NCBI GenBank assembly: GCA_965203525.1
Contig: OZ241898.1
Coordinates: 2,728,001-2,792,000, forward strand
Length of the DNA stretch: 64,000 nt
From: WTFV01 sp965203525
GTDB lineage: Bacteria; Acidobacteriota; Vicinamibacteria; Vicinamibacterales; UBA8438
Direction: 5' to 3'
Notes under the pieces: generated by a model
What the model saw: the letters and a program-made list of their open reading frames with translations, nothing else
What the model was told of the DNA's origin: nothing
Database searches by the model: none
Translations under genes and position numbers: made by a program
Part shown: positions 16,162 through 23,938 of the stretch, piece by piece
Layout of the letters: each line of letters begins with the position of its first letter
Position numbering within the stretch: position 1 is the stretch's first letter

Positions 16162-16602
16162 TCACTTCTCCGTCTCGCCGCAGCCGGTCTCGTCGCAGCC
16201 GGGGTCCGGATCCGCCCGGGTGGCGGGCCGGCGGACCAACTTCTTCAGGCGCACCGCGGGCAGCTTCTTCAACTGCTGGTGGAGCGGATCCACTTCGATG
16301 CCGAGTGATTCCAGGGCAGTGACCCCAAGCAGCGGCTCGGCGTTCGCATCGCCGAACAGTACCGTGCCGCCTGCCACCTCCCCCATCATCTCGATTCTGA
16401 CGACCGCGATTTCCATGGTGATTTCGCTTCCGTCAGCCAGAACGTACGTACGCTGCGATTCCGGGACGAGGCCGATCTCCTCCAGACGCTGCCTCGGAAC
16501 GAGGCTGTCGGTGGCGCCGGTGTCGACCAGGAACCGCCCCTCCCAGCTCCGGGTCCGGTCTGCCGGGTTCCGGATGGTGACGTCGGTGTACGTGACTCCC
16601 AT
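16162..16602 (-). CDS. Retropepsin-like (clan AA) aspartic protease
   Basis: 146 residues. FLVDTGATDSLVPRQRLEEI (about residues 24-43) holds the catalytic D-T-G-A of single-domain, retroviral-type aspartic proteases, and LLGVTALESLGIEVDPLHQQ (about 91-110) holds the hydrophobic-hydrophobic-Gly motif closing the active site. Members work as dimers. There is no signal peptide, so it is cytoplasmic. It precedes the decayed zeta-type gene on the same strand; small proteases of this type often accompany such genes, though a functional link is only inferred. The C-terminal 25 residues are rich in charged residues and Cys (CDETGCGETEK). ATG 16602 fits the domain start. Confidence 0.8.
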   Translation of the reverse strand: MGVTYTDVTIRNPADRTRSWEGRFLVDTGATDSLVPRQRLEEIGLVPESQRTYVLADGSEITMEIAVVRIEMMGEVAGGTVLFGDANAEPLLGVTALESLGIEVDPLHQQLKKLPAVRLKKLVRRPATRADPDPGCDETGCGETEK

Positions 16603-17068
16603 GACTGATCTCCCCTCCCTCCCTCGATCCTGCTCCGCCGCCTTCGTCAGCGACGCGATGGAGCGCCGCCGGAAACGGCCGCACGCGCGGGGCCGGCGTC
16701 CGTTGCGGGGGGGGGGGGGGGGGGATGCGGTCCCGCGGTCATGGCGCGGCGTGCCGTGCGGCGAAGATCGTCAGTTTTCGTCGCCTCCCCGATCTGCTCC
16801 AGCTCCGGCCGCCGACCGGACAGGCGCTCGCTGGCGCGGACCAGGGTTCAGGAAGCCCCGGCATGCCGGCGATCTCCCCGCAATCGTACACGGCAGCCAC
16901 GTCCCGCCATCGGGAATCCGGCGCACGCCATGACTACCCCCTGCGCGTTCCCCGGATGTAAGATGAAGCGCTTCGGCGGGCGGCTCGCGGCCTGCCCGGC
17001 GCCGGCGCGAGGCCCGGCGCGGGCGCGGCCGGCGGAGCGGGAGCGGGCAACGAACGCGGAGCGGAATC
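16603..17068. other. Intergenic region with G18 run, no gene supported
   Basis: 466 bases between divergent genes (retropepsin-like and DUF4340). It contains an uninterrupted run of 18 G at 16707-16724. Frames crossing it show no family resemblance. A possible TAAGAT -10 box lies near 16953, upstream of the DUF4340 gene. Confidence 0.5.
16707..16724. repeat. Homopolymer run of 18 G
   Basis: Eighteen G in a row, the longest homopolymer in the window. It lies about 105 bases upstream of the retropepsin-like gene and 345 upstream of the DUF4340 gene. Such tracts are prone to slippage in replication and in sequencing, so the exact length is uncertain. Confidence 0.9.
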
Positions 17069-18388
17069 ATGAACGAGTTGAACAAGACGGCCACCTTCAT
17101 CGGCATCGCCCTCGTCCTCGGCGTCGTGGCGTTCGCCAGCGCCCCGCGCCGGTCGGCGCCCGACCTGTTCTTCGACGTCGGCGAGCCGTTCTTCCCCGAG
17201 TTCACCGACCCGGAGGCGGCGGCCACCCTCGAGGTGATGGAGTTCGACGAGGAGACCGCCGCGGCCACCCCCTTCCAGGTGACCAACCAGGGCGGGTTGT
17301 GGACCATCCCGTCGCACCACGGCTACCAGGCGGACGGCGCCGAGCGGCTGGCCGGCATCGCCGCGGACGTCATCAGCCTCGCCAAGGAGGACTTCCGCTC
17401 CGACAACGTCGCCGACCACGAAGCGCTCGGCGTGATCGATCCGTCCGACCTCACCACGTCCAGCCTGGTCGGCCGCGGCACCCGCATCACCATGCGGGAC
17501 GCGAACACCGAGATCCTCGCCGACCTGATCGTCGGCAGCCGGGTCCCGAACCGGCCCGGACTCCGCTTCGTGCGCATCCCCGAGCAGAAGCGGGTCTACA
17601 CCGCCCGCTTCGAGGCGAACGTGTCGACCCGCTTCGAAGACTGGATCGAGCGCAACCTGCTGGAGGTCGAGCGCGACCAGGTGCACCGCGTCGTGCTCAA
17701 CGACTACACCGTCGACGAGCGCACCCGCCGGGCCACCGCGCCCGACGAGTTCATCCTCGACAAGGTGGACGACACGACGTGGAACGGCTCCGGCGTGTCC
17801 GCGGACCAGGAGGTCGACTACGTCGAGGTCAACCGCCTGGTCGGGGCCGTCATCGGCCTGCGCATCGCCGGCGTCCGCCCCAAGCCCGACGGCGTCACCG
17901 GGAACCTGCGCGACGCCGCGATGGCCGGCCGCATCAGCCAGGCCGACGTCATCGACCTGGTCAACAAGGGCTTCTACCCCACCGCCGAGGGGGGCCTGCT
18001 CTCCAACGAAGGCGAGCTGCTGGTGCGCACCACCGAGGGCGTCCTGTACACGTTGCGCTTCGGCGAGATCGTCTACGGCCGCGGCGACGCCATCCTGCTC
18101 GGCAACGACGAGAGCGACGACGAGGAGACCGGGCCGGGCGAGAACCGCTACGTCTTCATCACCGCGGAGTTCGACGAGGCGGCGCTTCCCGAGCCGGACG
18201 CCGCCGACGCCGACGCCCACGCCTCCTGGGAGCGCCGGGTCGACGAGGGGCGGGAGAAGGCCGAGCGCCTCGCCGCCCGCTTCGCCCGCTGGTACTACGT
18301 GGTCGCGGCCAGCAGCTACGACCGCATCCACAAGCCGCGCGAGGACTTCCTGAAGGACCGGGAAGAAGAGGACGCGGCCGGCGCGTAG
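17069..18388 (+). CDS. DUF4340 domain-containing membrane-anchored protein
   Basis: 439 residues. One N-terminal membrane helix (FIGIALVLGVVAFASA, about residues 11-26) followed by a long extracytoplasmic part with DUF4340-type blocks: WTIPSHHGYQADGAERLAGI (about 77-96) and repeated segments such as VYTARFE. These proteins usually accompany the GldG/ABC-2 transporter genes of a gliding or auxiliary-transport cluster, but no such gene is next to it here. Function unknown. GGAG eight bases before the ATG supports the start. The C-terminal codons and stop are repeated downstream with a 72-bp offset. Confidence 0.75.
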   Translation: MNELNKTATFIGIALVLGVVAFASAPRRSAPDLFFDVGEPFFPEFTDPEAAATLEVMEFDEETAAATPFQVTNQGGLWTIPSHHGYQADGAERLAGIAADVISLAKEDFRSDNVADHEALGVIDPSDLTTSSLVGRGTRITMRDANTEILADLIVGSRVPNRPGLRFVRIPEQKRVYTARFEANVSTRFEDWIERNLLEVERDQVHRVVLNDYTVDERTRRATAPDEFILDKVDDTTWNGSGVSADQEVDYVEVNRLVGAVIGLRIAGVRPKPDGVTGNLRDAAMAGRISQADVIDLVNKGFYPTAEGGLLSNEGELLVRTTEGVLYTLRFGEIVYGRGDAILLGNDESDDEETGPGENRYVFITAEFDEAALPEPDAADADAHASWERRVDEGREKAERLAARFARWYYVVAASSYDRIHKPREDFLKDREEEDAAGA

Positions 18389-18500
18389 GACGGCAGCGGA
18401 GCCGCCCCCGAGCGACCCTTCGTGCGAGATCGCGAAGAAGAGGCCGCGGCCGGCGCGTAGGGCGGCCGCGGCCCGGACCCGAGCGCACGCCTTCGTGCGA
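18346..18500. repeat. Duplication of the DUF4340 gene 3' end, 72-bp period
   Basis: The end of the gene, with gaagaagagg, cgcggccggcgcgtag and its TAG at 18386, recurs with TAG at 18458; the flanking ccttcgtgcga recurs at 18418 and 18490. The offset is exactly 72 in both cases. The rest of the gap to the TauE gene (to 18669) is GC-rich without a supported gene. Confidence 0.9.
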
Positions 18501-18669
18501 GCCGGACGCCGCCGCGGCCGCGACCAGCGCGTCTTGCGAACCGGCCCGCGCCGGGCACTTCGGCCGACGTTCCCCGGGCGGCGCAGGTTGCGCGGAAGGC
18601 CCGCCTTGCGGGCCGGCCCGCGCCGGACGCCTTCGGCCTGCCGCCCCGCGTCGGGATACGCTTTCCGCC

Positions 18670-19416
18670 GTGATCGTCGATCCGCACTTCTATCTCGCGG
18701 CCGTCGCGGCCGTGCTCGTCGTCGGGATGGCCAAGGGCGGTTTCGGCGGCGGCATAGCCGTCGTCGGCGTGCCGCTGATGGCCATGGTCGTCAGTCCCTT
18801 CCAGGCGGCCGCCGTGATGCTGCCGATCCTGATGGTGATGGACGTGCTGGCCCTGCGCGCGTACCGCGGCCGGTGGGACCGGCGCAACCTGCGGATCCTG
18901 CTGCCGGCCGCGCTGATCGGCACCCTGCTCGGCTTCCTGACCGCCCGCGCCGTCTCCGCCGACGGGCTGCGCGTCCTGGTCGCCGCCGTGGCGCTCGCCT
19001 ACGCGGCGCAGTACTTCCGGCGCCGCCCCGCCGGACCGCCCCGTCCCCCGCACCCCGGCCTCGGCCTGTTCTGGGGCGCCACGGCCGGCTTCACCAGCTT
19101 CTCGATCCACGCCGGCGGGCCGCCGCTGCAGGCGTTCCTGCTGCCGCAACGGATGCACCGGACGACCTTCCAGGCCACCAGCGTGCTGTTCTTCTTCGTG
19201 GTCAACTGGTCCAAGGTCGGCCCCTACTACTGGCTCGGCCAGTGGACCGCCGACAACCTGCTGACGTCGCTCGTCCTGCTGCCGCTCGCCCCGGTCGGGG
19301 TCTTCCTCGGCCGCTACCTGCACCACCGGGTGGACGACGAGATCTTCTTTCGCGTCGTGCACGCGTCGCTGTTCGCGATCGGCGTCAAGCTGCTCTACGA
19401 CGCGGCGGGGATCTGA
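18670..19416 (+). CDS. TauE/SafE (TSUP) family membrane transporter
   Basis: 248 residues with about eight hydrophobic segments. The first TSUP repeat shows VGMAKGGFGGGIAVVGVPLM (about residues 19-38) and the second GATAGFTSFSIHAGGPPLQA (about 137-156), the glycine-rich half-repeats of the family. Members export sulfite, sulfoacetate or related organosulfur anions at the inner membrane; the substrate cannot be told here. GTG 18670 is the start that gives the family N-terminus (IVDPHFYLAAVAAVLVVG). The duplicated debris of the upstream gene lies in the gap before it. Confidence 0.88.
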   Translation: MIVDPHFYLAAVAAVLVVGMAKGGFGGGIAVVGVPLMAMVVSPFQAAAVMLPILMVMDVLALRAYRGRWDRRNLRILLPAALIGTLLGFLTARAVSADGLRVLVAAVALAYAAQYFRRRPAGPPRPPHPGLGLFWGATAGFTSFSIHAGGPPLQAFLLPQRMHRTTFQATSVLFFFVVNWSKVGPYYWLGQWTADNLLTSLVLLPLAPVGVFLGRYLHHRVDDEIFFRVVHASLFAIGVKLLYDAAGI

Positions 19417-19427
19417 CGGCAGAAGCG

Positions 19428-19456
19428 TTGACCTCGATCCGGGGGCTTTGTACCAT
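19428..19456 (+). promoter_or_regulatory. Promoter before the lone ATPase gene
   Basis: TTGACC at 19428-19433, a 17-base spacer, TACCAT at 19451-19456, 25 bases before the ATG at 19481. Same hexamers as at the tRNA-fMet promoter. Confidence 0.65.
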
Positions 19457-19480
19457 CCAGGCTGAGCGAAACTCCCCGCG

Positions 19481-20602
19481 ATGGCTTCCGCCGCGCCCCG
19501 CAACCCCTTCGCCCCGGGCCCGGGGACCCGGCCTCCCGTACTCGCCGGCCGGGACGCCGAACGCGGCCTGCTGCGAGCCATCGTCGACGACCTCCACGCC
19601 CGGTGCGCCGGCCCCGTTCATCTGCTGCAGGCGCCGCGCGGGATGGGCAAGACCGTCCTGCTGCGCGATCTGCAGCAGACCGCGGCCGCAACGGTCCACT
19701 GGACGACCGGCGCGGATCTTCCCGATCTGCCGTGTCTCGCCCGCGAACTGGCGGCCCCCGCCGACCGCCTCACCCTGGACGTCTCCGGCGCCACGCTCGG
19801 GGTCGCGGGGGTGCAGCGGCGCGCTCCGGATCGGTCCTGGTGGCAGCAGAAGGTCAAGGCCCGGTTGCGCGATCGTCGAGAACCGCGGCTGCTGGTCATC
19901 GACGAAGCCCACGTCCTGCCGGCCGACGTCGCGCACGTGCTGCTGAACGCCGCGCAGGTGTCCGCCGCTTCCGGCGGCGCTCCGGTGGCCCTGTTGCTGG
20001 CCGGCACGCCCGGACTCAGGCCCTTTCTGCTCTCCGACGCCGTGAACGCCTCGTTCGTCGAACGCGCTCCGCTCGTCGTTCCGGGACTGCTCTCACCGAT
20101 GGAATCCCGCGAGGCGCTGGACGCGCCGGGCTGGCGGCGCTGGACGCGGGACGATGCGGTCCTCGACGAGGCCGCGGCCGACAGCCTCGGCTATCCCTGG
20201 TTCCTGCAGCTCTGGGGCCGGGCGCTGTGGGATGCCGGACGCGCCCGGCGGACGGTCGACCGGGAGACCCTGGCGGCGGCCCGCCCGCGGGTGGACGCGG
20301 TGCGCGCCGATTTCTACAGCCACCGCTACGACGAGCTCGAAAACGCGGCGCGCCGCGACGGCATTCCCCGCGACGCCATGCTGGCCGCGGCGCAGGCCAT
20401 CGCGGCCCGGGTCGACACGCCCGGCGCGGCCATCGGCACCGCCGAAATGAACCGGGCGCTGGAGCGGGCCGGCATCGCCCCCGACGACGTCGGCGTGGCC
20501 AGGGGAATCATCGCCGGCAACGGTTTTCTGACGCAGAGCGGCGACGACTGGCGCGCAGGCATCCCGTCGCTGGCCGCCTACGTGCGGCGCCATCCGCGTT
20601 GA
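19481..20602 (+). CDS. AAA/STAND-type ATPase, partner unknown
   Basis: 373 residues. Walker A is APRGMGKTVLLRDLQQ (about residues 50-65), Walker B is PRLLVIDEAHVLP (about 133-145), and an ALLLAGTPGLRPFL sensor-like segment follows (about 170-183). The C-terminal third (about 230-373) is helical, resembling the winged-helix region of archaeal-type or ORC/STAND ATPases. The region FVERAPLVVPGLLSPMES follows the sensor. No effector domain is attached and no obvious partner lies beside it (TauE upstream, PPK2 convergent downstream). Role unknown; an MNS-like or transposition-type helper is conceivable but not supported. Confidence 0.75.
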   Translation: MASAAPRNPFAPGPGTRPPVLAGRDAERGLLRAIVDDLHARCAGPVHLLQAPRGMGKTVLLRDLQQTAAATVHWTTGADLPDLPCLARELAAPADRLTLDVSGATLGVAGVQRRAPDRSWWQQKVKARLRDRREPRLLVIDEAHVLPADVAHVLLNAAQVSAASGGAPVALLLAGTPGLRPFLLSDAVNASFVERAPLVVPGLLSPMESREALDAPGWRRWTRDDAVLDEAAADSLGYPWFLQLWGRALWDAGRARRTVDRETLAAARPRVDAVRADFYSHRYDELENAARRDGIPRDAMLAAAQAIAARVDTPGAAIGTAEMNRALERAGIAPDDVGVARGIIAGNGFLTQSGDDWRAGIPSLAAYVRRHPR

Positions 20603-20633
20603 CGGCCGACATCCGCGCCTGGTTCGCGCCCGG

Positions 20634-21506
20634 TCAGGGGTAGACCGAGGGGACGAACGTCTGGTCGGTGAGCGGCGGGCGCACGTACTCGTGGGCGGCC
20701 GCGCGCCGGGGCAGTTCGATCGGCTCCGGCGTCAGATCCTCGTAGGGGATCAGACTCAGCAGGTGGTGGATGCAGTTCAGCCGCGCGTGCTTCTTCACGT
20801 CCGCGTCGACGACGTACCACGGCGCCTGCTTGACGTCGGTGTGCGCGAACATCTCGTCCTTCGCCTCGGAGTAGGCGACCCAGCGCCGCCGCGACTCCAT
20901 GTCCATCGGACTCAGCTTCCAGCGCTTGTGCTTCTGCGCGATCCGGCTCCGGAAGCGCCGCTCCTGCTCTTCGTCGGAGACGGAGAACCAGTACTTGACG
21001 AGCTGGATGCCGGACCGCACGAGCGCGCGCTCGAAGCCGGGGCAGGTGCGCAGGAAGTCGCGGTGCTCGTCGTCGGTGCAGAAGCCCATCACCCGCTCGA
21101 CGCCGGCCCGGTTGTACCAGCTCCGGTCGAACAGGACCATCTCGCCGGCGGCGGGCAGATGCGCCACGTAACGCTGAAAGTACCACTGCGTCCGCTCGCG
21201 CTCGGTCGGCGCGGGCAACGCGACGACCCGGCAGTTGCGCGGGCTCAGATACTCGGTGATGCGCTTGATGACGCCGCCCTTGCCGGCCGCGTCGCGGCCC
21301 TCGAAGATCACCACCACCTTGAGCCCGCGGTGCTTGATCCACGCGAGCATCGTCACGAGCTCGCGCTGGAGCCGGAACAGCTCCTTCCGGTACCGCTTGC
21401 CGGTGACGATCCGCGGCTCGTCCGCCGCCGCGCCGTGGTCCCCGCCGGCCGGCTGCGCCGCGCCGGCTGCGCCGTGCGCCGCCGCCGATTTCTCTTTCGC
21501 GCCCAT
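20634..21506 (-). CDS. ppk2: Polyphosphate kinase 2
   Basis: 290 residues, the length of single-domain PPK2. Walker A is VVIFEGRDAAGKGGVIKRIT (about residues 65-84) and Walker B is MVLFDRSWYNRAGVERVMGF (about 122-141); VKYWFSVSDEEQERRF (about 168-183) and SPMDMESRRRW are lid and family motifs. The enzyme moves phosphate between polyphosphate and nucleoside phosphates in the cytoplasm, typically making ATP or GTP from polyphosphate. The subclass cannot be fixed by eye. The first about 30 residues are Ala-Gly rich and disordered. Confidence 0.93.
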   Translation of the reverse strand: MGAKEKSAAAHGAAGAAQPAGGDHGAAADEPRIVTGKRYRKELFRLQRELVTMLAWIKHRGLKVVVIFEGRDAAGKGGVIKRITEYLSPRNCRVVALPAPTERERTQWYFQRYVAHLPAAGEMVLFDRSWYNRAGVERVMGFCTDDEHRDFLRTCPGFERALVRSGIQLVKYWFSVSDEEQERRFRSRIAQKHKRWKLSPMDMESRRRWVAYSEAKDEMFAHTDVKQAPWYVVDADVKKHARLNCIHHLLSLIPYEDLTPEPIELPRRAAAHEYVRPPLTDQTFVPSVYP

Positions 21507-21611
21507 GGTCCGTCGTTCCCCGCCGGCGCACGGCCAGCGTTCCTTCCGAGAATGCCCGCGCCGCCGGCCGGCGTCAAGCCGCCGCCCCGGATCGGCGGCG
21601 GCGCCGCCGCC

Positions 21612-21815
21612 GGAACTCTACCGCCACCGGAAAGATTCCCACGTAGCTCACCCCGCCCGGACCCGGACCGCCGGCGACCGCGCCCGGCACTCTACCGCCA
21701 CCGGAAGATCCGCAGCGCGACGCCGAAGCTCGCCCGCCCCGGGCCCGGATCGGCGGCCGCCGCGCCCGGCGATTTACCGCCACCGGAAGATCCGCAGCGC
21801 GACGCCGAAGCTCGC
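21612..21815. repeat. Three copies of the ABC permease 3' end, 74 and 82 bp apart
   Basis: The end of the permease gene (coding for VALRIFRWR and stop) recurs downstream. Reversed stop codons followed by ccgccaccgg stand at 21774 (in gene, TAA), 21692 (TAG) and 21618 (TAG). The middle copy matches the gene copy over about 45 bases; the outer copy is more diverged. Offsets are 82 and 74, so the copies are not in a common frame. Confidence 0.92.
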
Positions 21816-22874
21816 CCCGCCCCAGGCCGCGAGGACGAGCAGCTCCGGCCCGGTCGCGATCAGTCCCTCCCCGTCCAGCATCACGTTCCGCAGCGCGTCG
21901 ATCAGCGCGGTCAGCGGCAGCGCCTGGATGAACGGCTGCATCGCGTCCGGGAAGTTGGACGCGGCGAAGAAGACGCCGGAGCAGATCCACATCGGCGCCA
22001 TGACGACGTTCATGATGCCGGACACGCCCTCGACCGTCTGCGCGCGGCTGGCCGTGAGCAGTCCGAGGCCCCCGAAGGTCATCGCCCCGAGCAGCGACAC
22101 CGCGGCGAGGGCGCCCGGCGAGCCTTCGATCGGCACGCCGAACAGCAGGCGCGCGAAGCCGACCAGCACCACCAGCTCGAGTCCGAGCAGCACCAGGCGC
22201 GCAGTCACCAGGGCGGCCAGATACTGGTGGCGGCGCATCGGCGTCGCGATCAGCCGCTTGAGCAGCTTGCGGGAGCGTTGCACCACCAGCGTGAAGCCGA
22301 TGCCCCACATGCCGGTGCCCATGATGTTCATGCCGAGCAGGCCGGGAATCAGCCAGTCGATGTAGCGGCTGCCGGGGACGGCGACCGCCTCGTCGCGGCC
22401 GGTCCAGACGTCCCGCCGGCCCGCGGCGCGCTGCAGCAGGTCGTCGACCGTCTGCCGGGCCAGCCGGCTCTCCGGCCGGGCGGGGTCGTAGCGGTACGCC
22501 GGCGGGTCGCCCGGCACGACCACGACGTGCGCCAGCCCGTCGCGCAGCGCCGTCGCCGTCGCTCCGGGAGCGACGGCGACGACCTCGACGCTGTCGTGCG
22601 CCGCCAGGGCGTCGGCCAGCGCCGCGGCGCCGGCTCCCGGTTCGACGGCGACCGCCACCGGCGCCTCGGACGGGGATCGGAAGGCGATCCCGAGGGCGAG
22701 GGCCATCAGGAGCGGGAAGATGAAGACCCAGAAGATCATCTCCGGCTCGCGCACCAGGATGAGCAGCCGGGTGATCGTCATCTCGACGAACGGATGACGC
22801 GGCTGCGCGGATCCGGACTCGGCGTCCGCCGGCCGGGCGGAACGGCGCAGCCACGCGAATCGGGTGTCATTCAT
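21774..22874 (-). CDS. ABC-2 type transporter permease
   Basis: 366 residues. An N-terminal helix (EMIFWVFIFPLLMALALGIA, about residues 44-63), a soluble extracytoplasmic loop (about 70-180) and a cluster of five helices (about 185-365) are the ABC-2/YhfN-type (NatB/DrrB) layout; LIPGLLGMNIMGTGMWGIGF (about 170-189) and RLIATPMRRHQYLAALV are family motifs. It forms an exporter with the ATPase encoded just upstream. The substrate is unknown. ATG 22874 originally overlapped the ATPase stop (ATGAATGA); a 72-bp duplication has separated them. Confidence 0.9.
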   Translation of the reverse strand: MNDTRFAWLRRSARPADAESGSAQPRHPFVEMTITRLLILVREPEMIFWVFIFPLLMALALGIAFRSPSEAPVAVAVEPGAGAAALADALAAHDSVEVVAVAPGATATALRDGLAHVVVVPGDPPAYRYDPARPESRLARQTVDDLLQRAAGRRDVWTGRDEAVAVPGSRYIDWLIPGLLGMNIMGTGMWGIGFTLVVQRSRKLLKRLIATPMRRHQYLAALVTARLVLLGLELVVLVGFARLLFGVPIEGSPGALAAVSLLGAMTFGGLGLLTASRAQTVEGVSGIMNVVMAPMWICSGVFFAASNFPDAMQPFIQALPLTALIDALRNVMLDGEGLIATGPELLVLAAWGGASFGVALRIFRWR

Positions 22875-22973
22875 CGCGGAGTCGATGTCCGGTCAGCGCG
22901 CCTCGGCGGACGGCGCGGTGATGACGGAGGCGCCCGTGTCATTCATCGCGGAGTCGATGTCCGGTCAGCGCCA
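22864..22973. repeat. 72-bp duplication of the ATPase-permease stop/start junction
   Basis: A block beginning gtgtcattcatcgcggag is at 22864 and 22936. Each copy contains the overlapping ATGAATGA, so the ATPase uses the TGA of one copy (22939-22941) and the permease uses the ATG of the other (22874). The spare ATG in the ATPase-side copy opens a 17-codon reading frame (22946 to 22893) that stops 18 bases before the permease start. Confidence 0.95.
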
Positions 22974-23919
22974 CGAAGACGTCCTCCAGGGTGGCGCTGC
23001 GCGTGGCGAGCGTCTCGATCTCGGCGCCGGCGTCCGCCGCCGCCCCCACCAGCGCCGGCAGCGTCCGGTGCAGAGCCGCCGCGGTGACGGTCCAGGCGCC
23101 CGGCGTCCCGCCCGCGCGCACCGCGTCGACGTCGGGCAGCGCGGCCAGCCGTTCCCGCAGTCCGCCGGCCGCCGGCGCCGCGCCGGGGGCGAACGCGACC
23201 TCGACGACGTGGGGCGCGCCGACCGCGCGGATCAGCTCGGCGGGACTGCCCTCGGTGACGATCCGCCCCCGGTCGACGATGGCCACCCGGTCGCACAGCA
23301 CGTGCGCCTCGTCCATGTAGTGGGTGGTCAGGAGGATGGTGCCCCCGCCGGCCCGATAGCGCTGCAGCAGCGCCCACAACTGCCGCCGCGACTGCGGGTC
23401 GAGCCCGGTGGTCGGCTCGTCGAGGAACAGCAGGTCCGGATCGCCGACCAGGGCGCAGCCGACGGCGAGACGCTGCCGCTGGCCGCCCGACAGCCGGCCG
23501 ACCCAGCTTCCGCGCTTGCCCTCCAGCTCCAGAAGCCGGAGCACGTCGCCGATCGCGCGCCCCCGCGGATAGAACGACCGGAACAGCCGGAGCGTCTCGA
23601 GCACCGACAGCTTCTCGTCCATCTGCGATTCCTGCAGGTGAATGCCGAGCCGGGCCCGCAACGCGTCGTCGTCCGCCCCCCACGCGGCCCCCAGAATCCG
23701 CACCCGGCCGGCGTCCGGCGCGAGCAGCCCCTCCAGGATTTCGATGGTCGTCGTCTTGCCGGCCCCGTTCGGTCCGAGCAGGCCGAAGCACTCGCCGCGC
23801 CGCACTTCGAGGTCGAGGCCGTCGACCGCCGTCACGTCGCCGTAGCGCTTGACGACGCCGGCGCAGGAGACGGCCGGGGCGGCGGGCGCGGTCATCGTCC
23901 GGCCGGCGCCGCCGGCCAT
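22939..23919 (-). CDS. ABC transporter ATP-binding protein (drug/polysaccharide export type)
   Basis: 326 residues. Walker A is GLLGPNGAGKTTTIEILEGL (about residues 47-66), signature SGGQRQRLAVG (about 143-153), Walker B DLLFLDEPTTGLDPQSRRQL (about 161-180), switch His in LTTHYMDEAH (about 194-203). The C-terminal about 80 residues are the regulatory extension seen in DrrA/CcmA-like subunits. It powers the ABC-2 permease encoded downstream. The amidase stop is 19 bases upstream, so the three genes look like one operon. ATG 23895 is an alternative start closer to the domain. Confidence 0.94.
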   Translation of the reverse strand: MAGGAGRTMTAPAAPAVSCAGVVKRYGDVTAVDGLDLEVRRGECFGLLGPNGAGKTTTIEILEGLLAPDAGRVRILGAAWGADDDALRARLGIHLQESQMDEKLSVLETLRLFRSFYPRGRAIGDVLRLLELEGKRGSWVGRLSGGQRQRLAVGCALVGDPDLLFLDEPTTGLDPQSRRQLWALLQRYRAGGGTILLTTHYMDEAHVLCDRVAIVDRGRIVTEGSPAELIRAVGAPHVVEVAFAPGAAPAAGGLRERLAALPDVDAVRAGGTPGAWTVTAAALHRTLPALVGAAADAGAEIETLATRSATLEDVFVALTGHRLRDE

Positions 23920-23938
23920 CCCGTTTTCGCGCCGCCGT

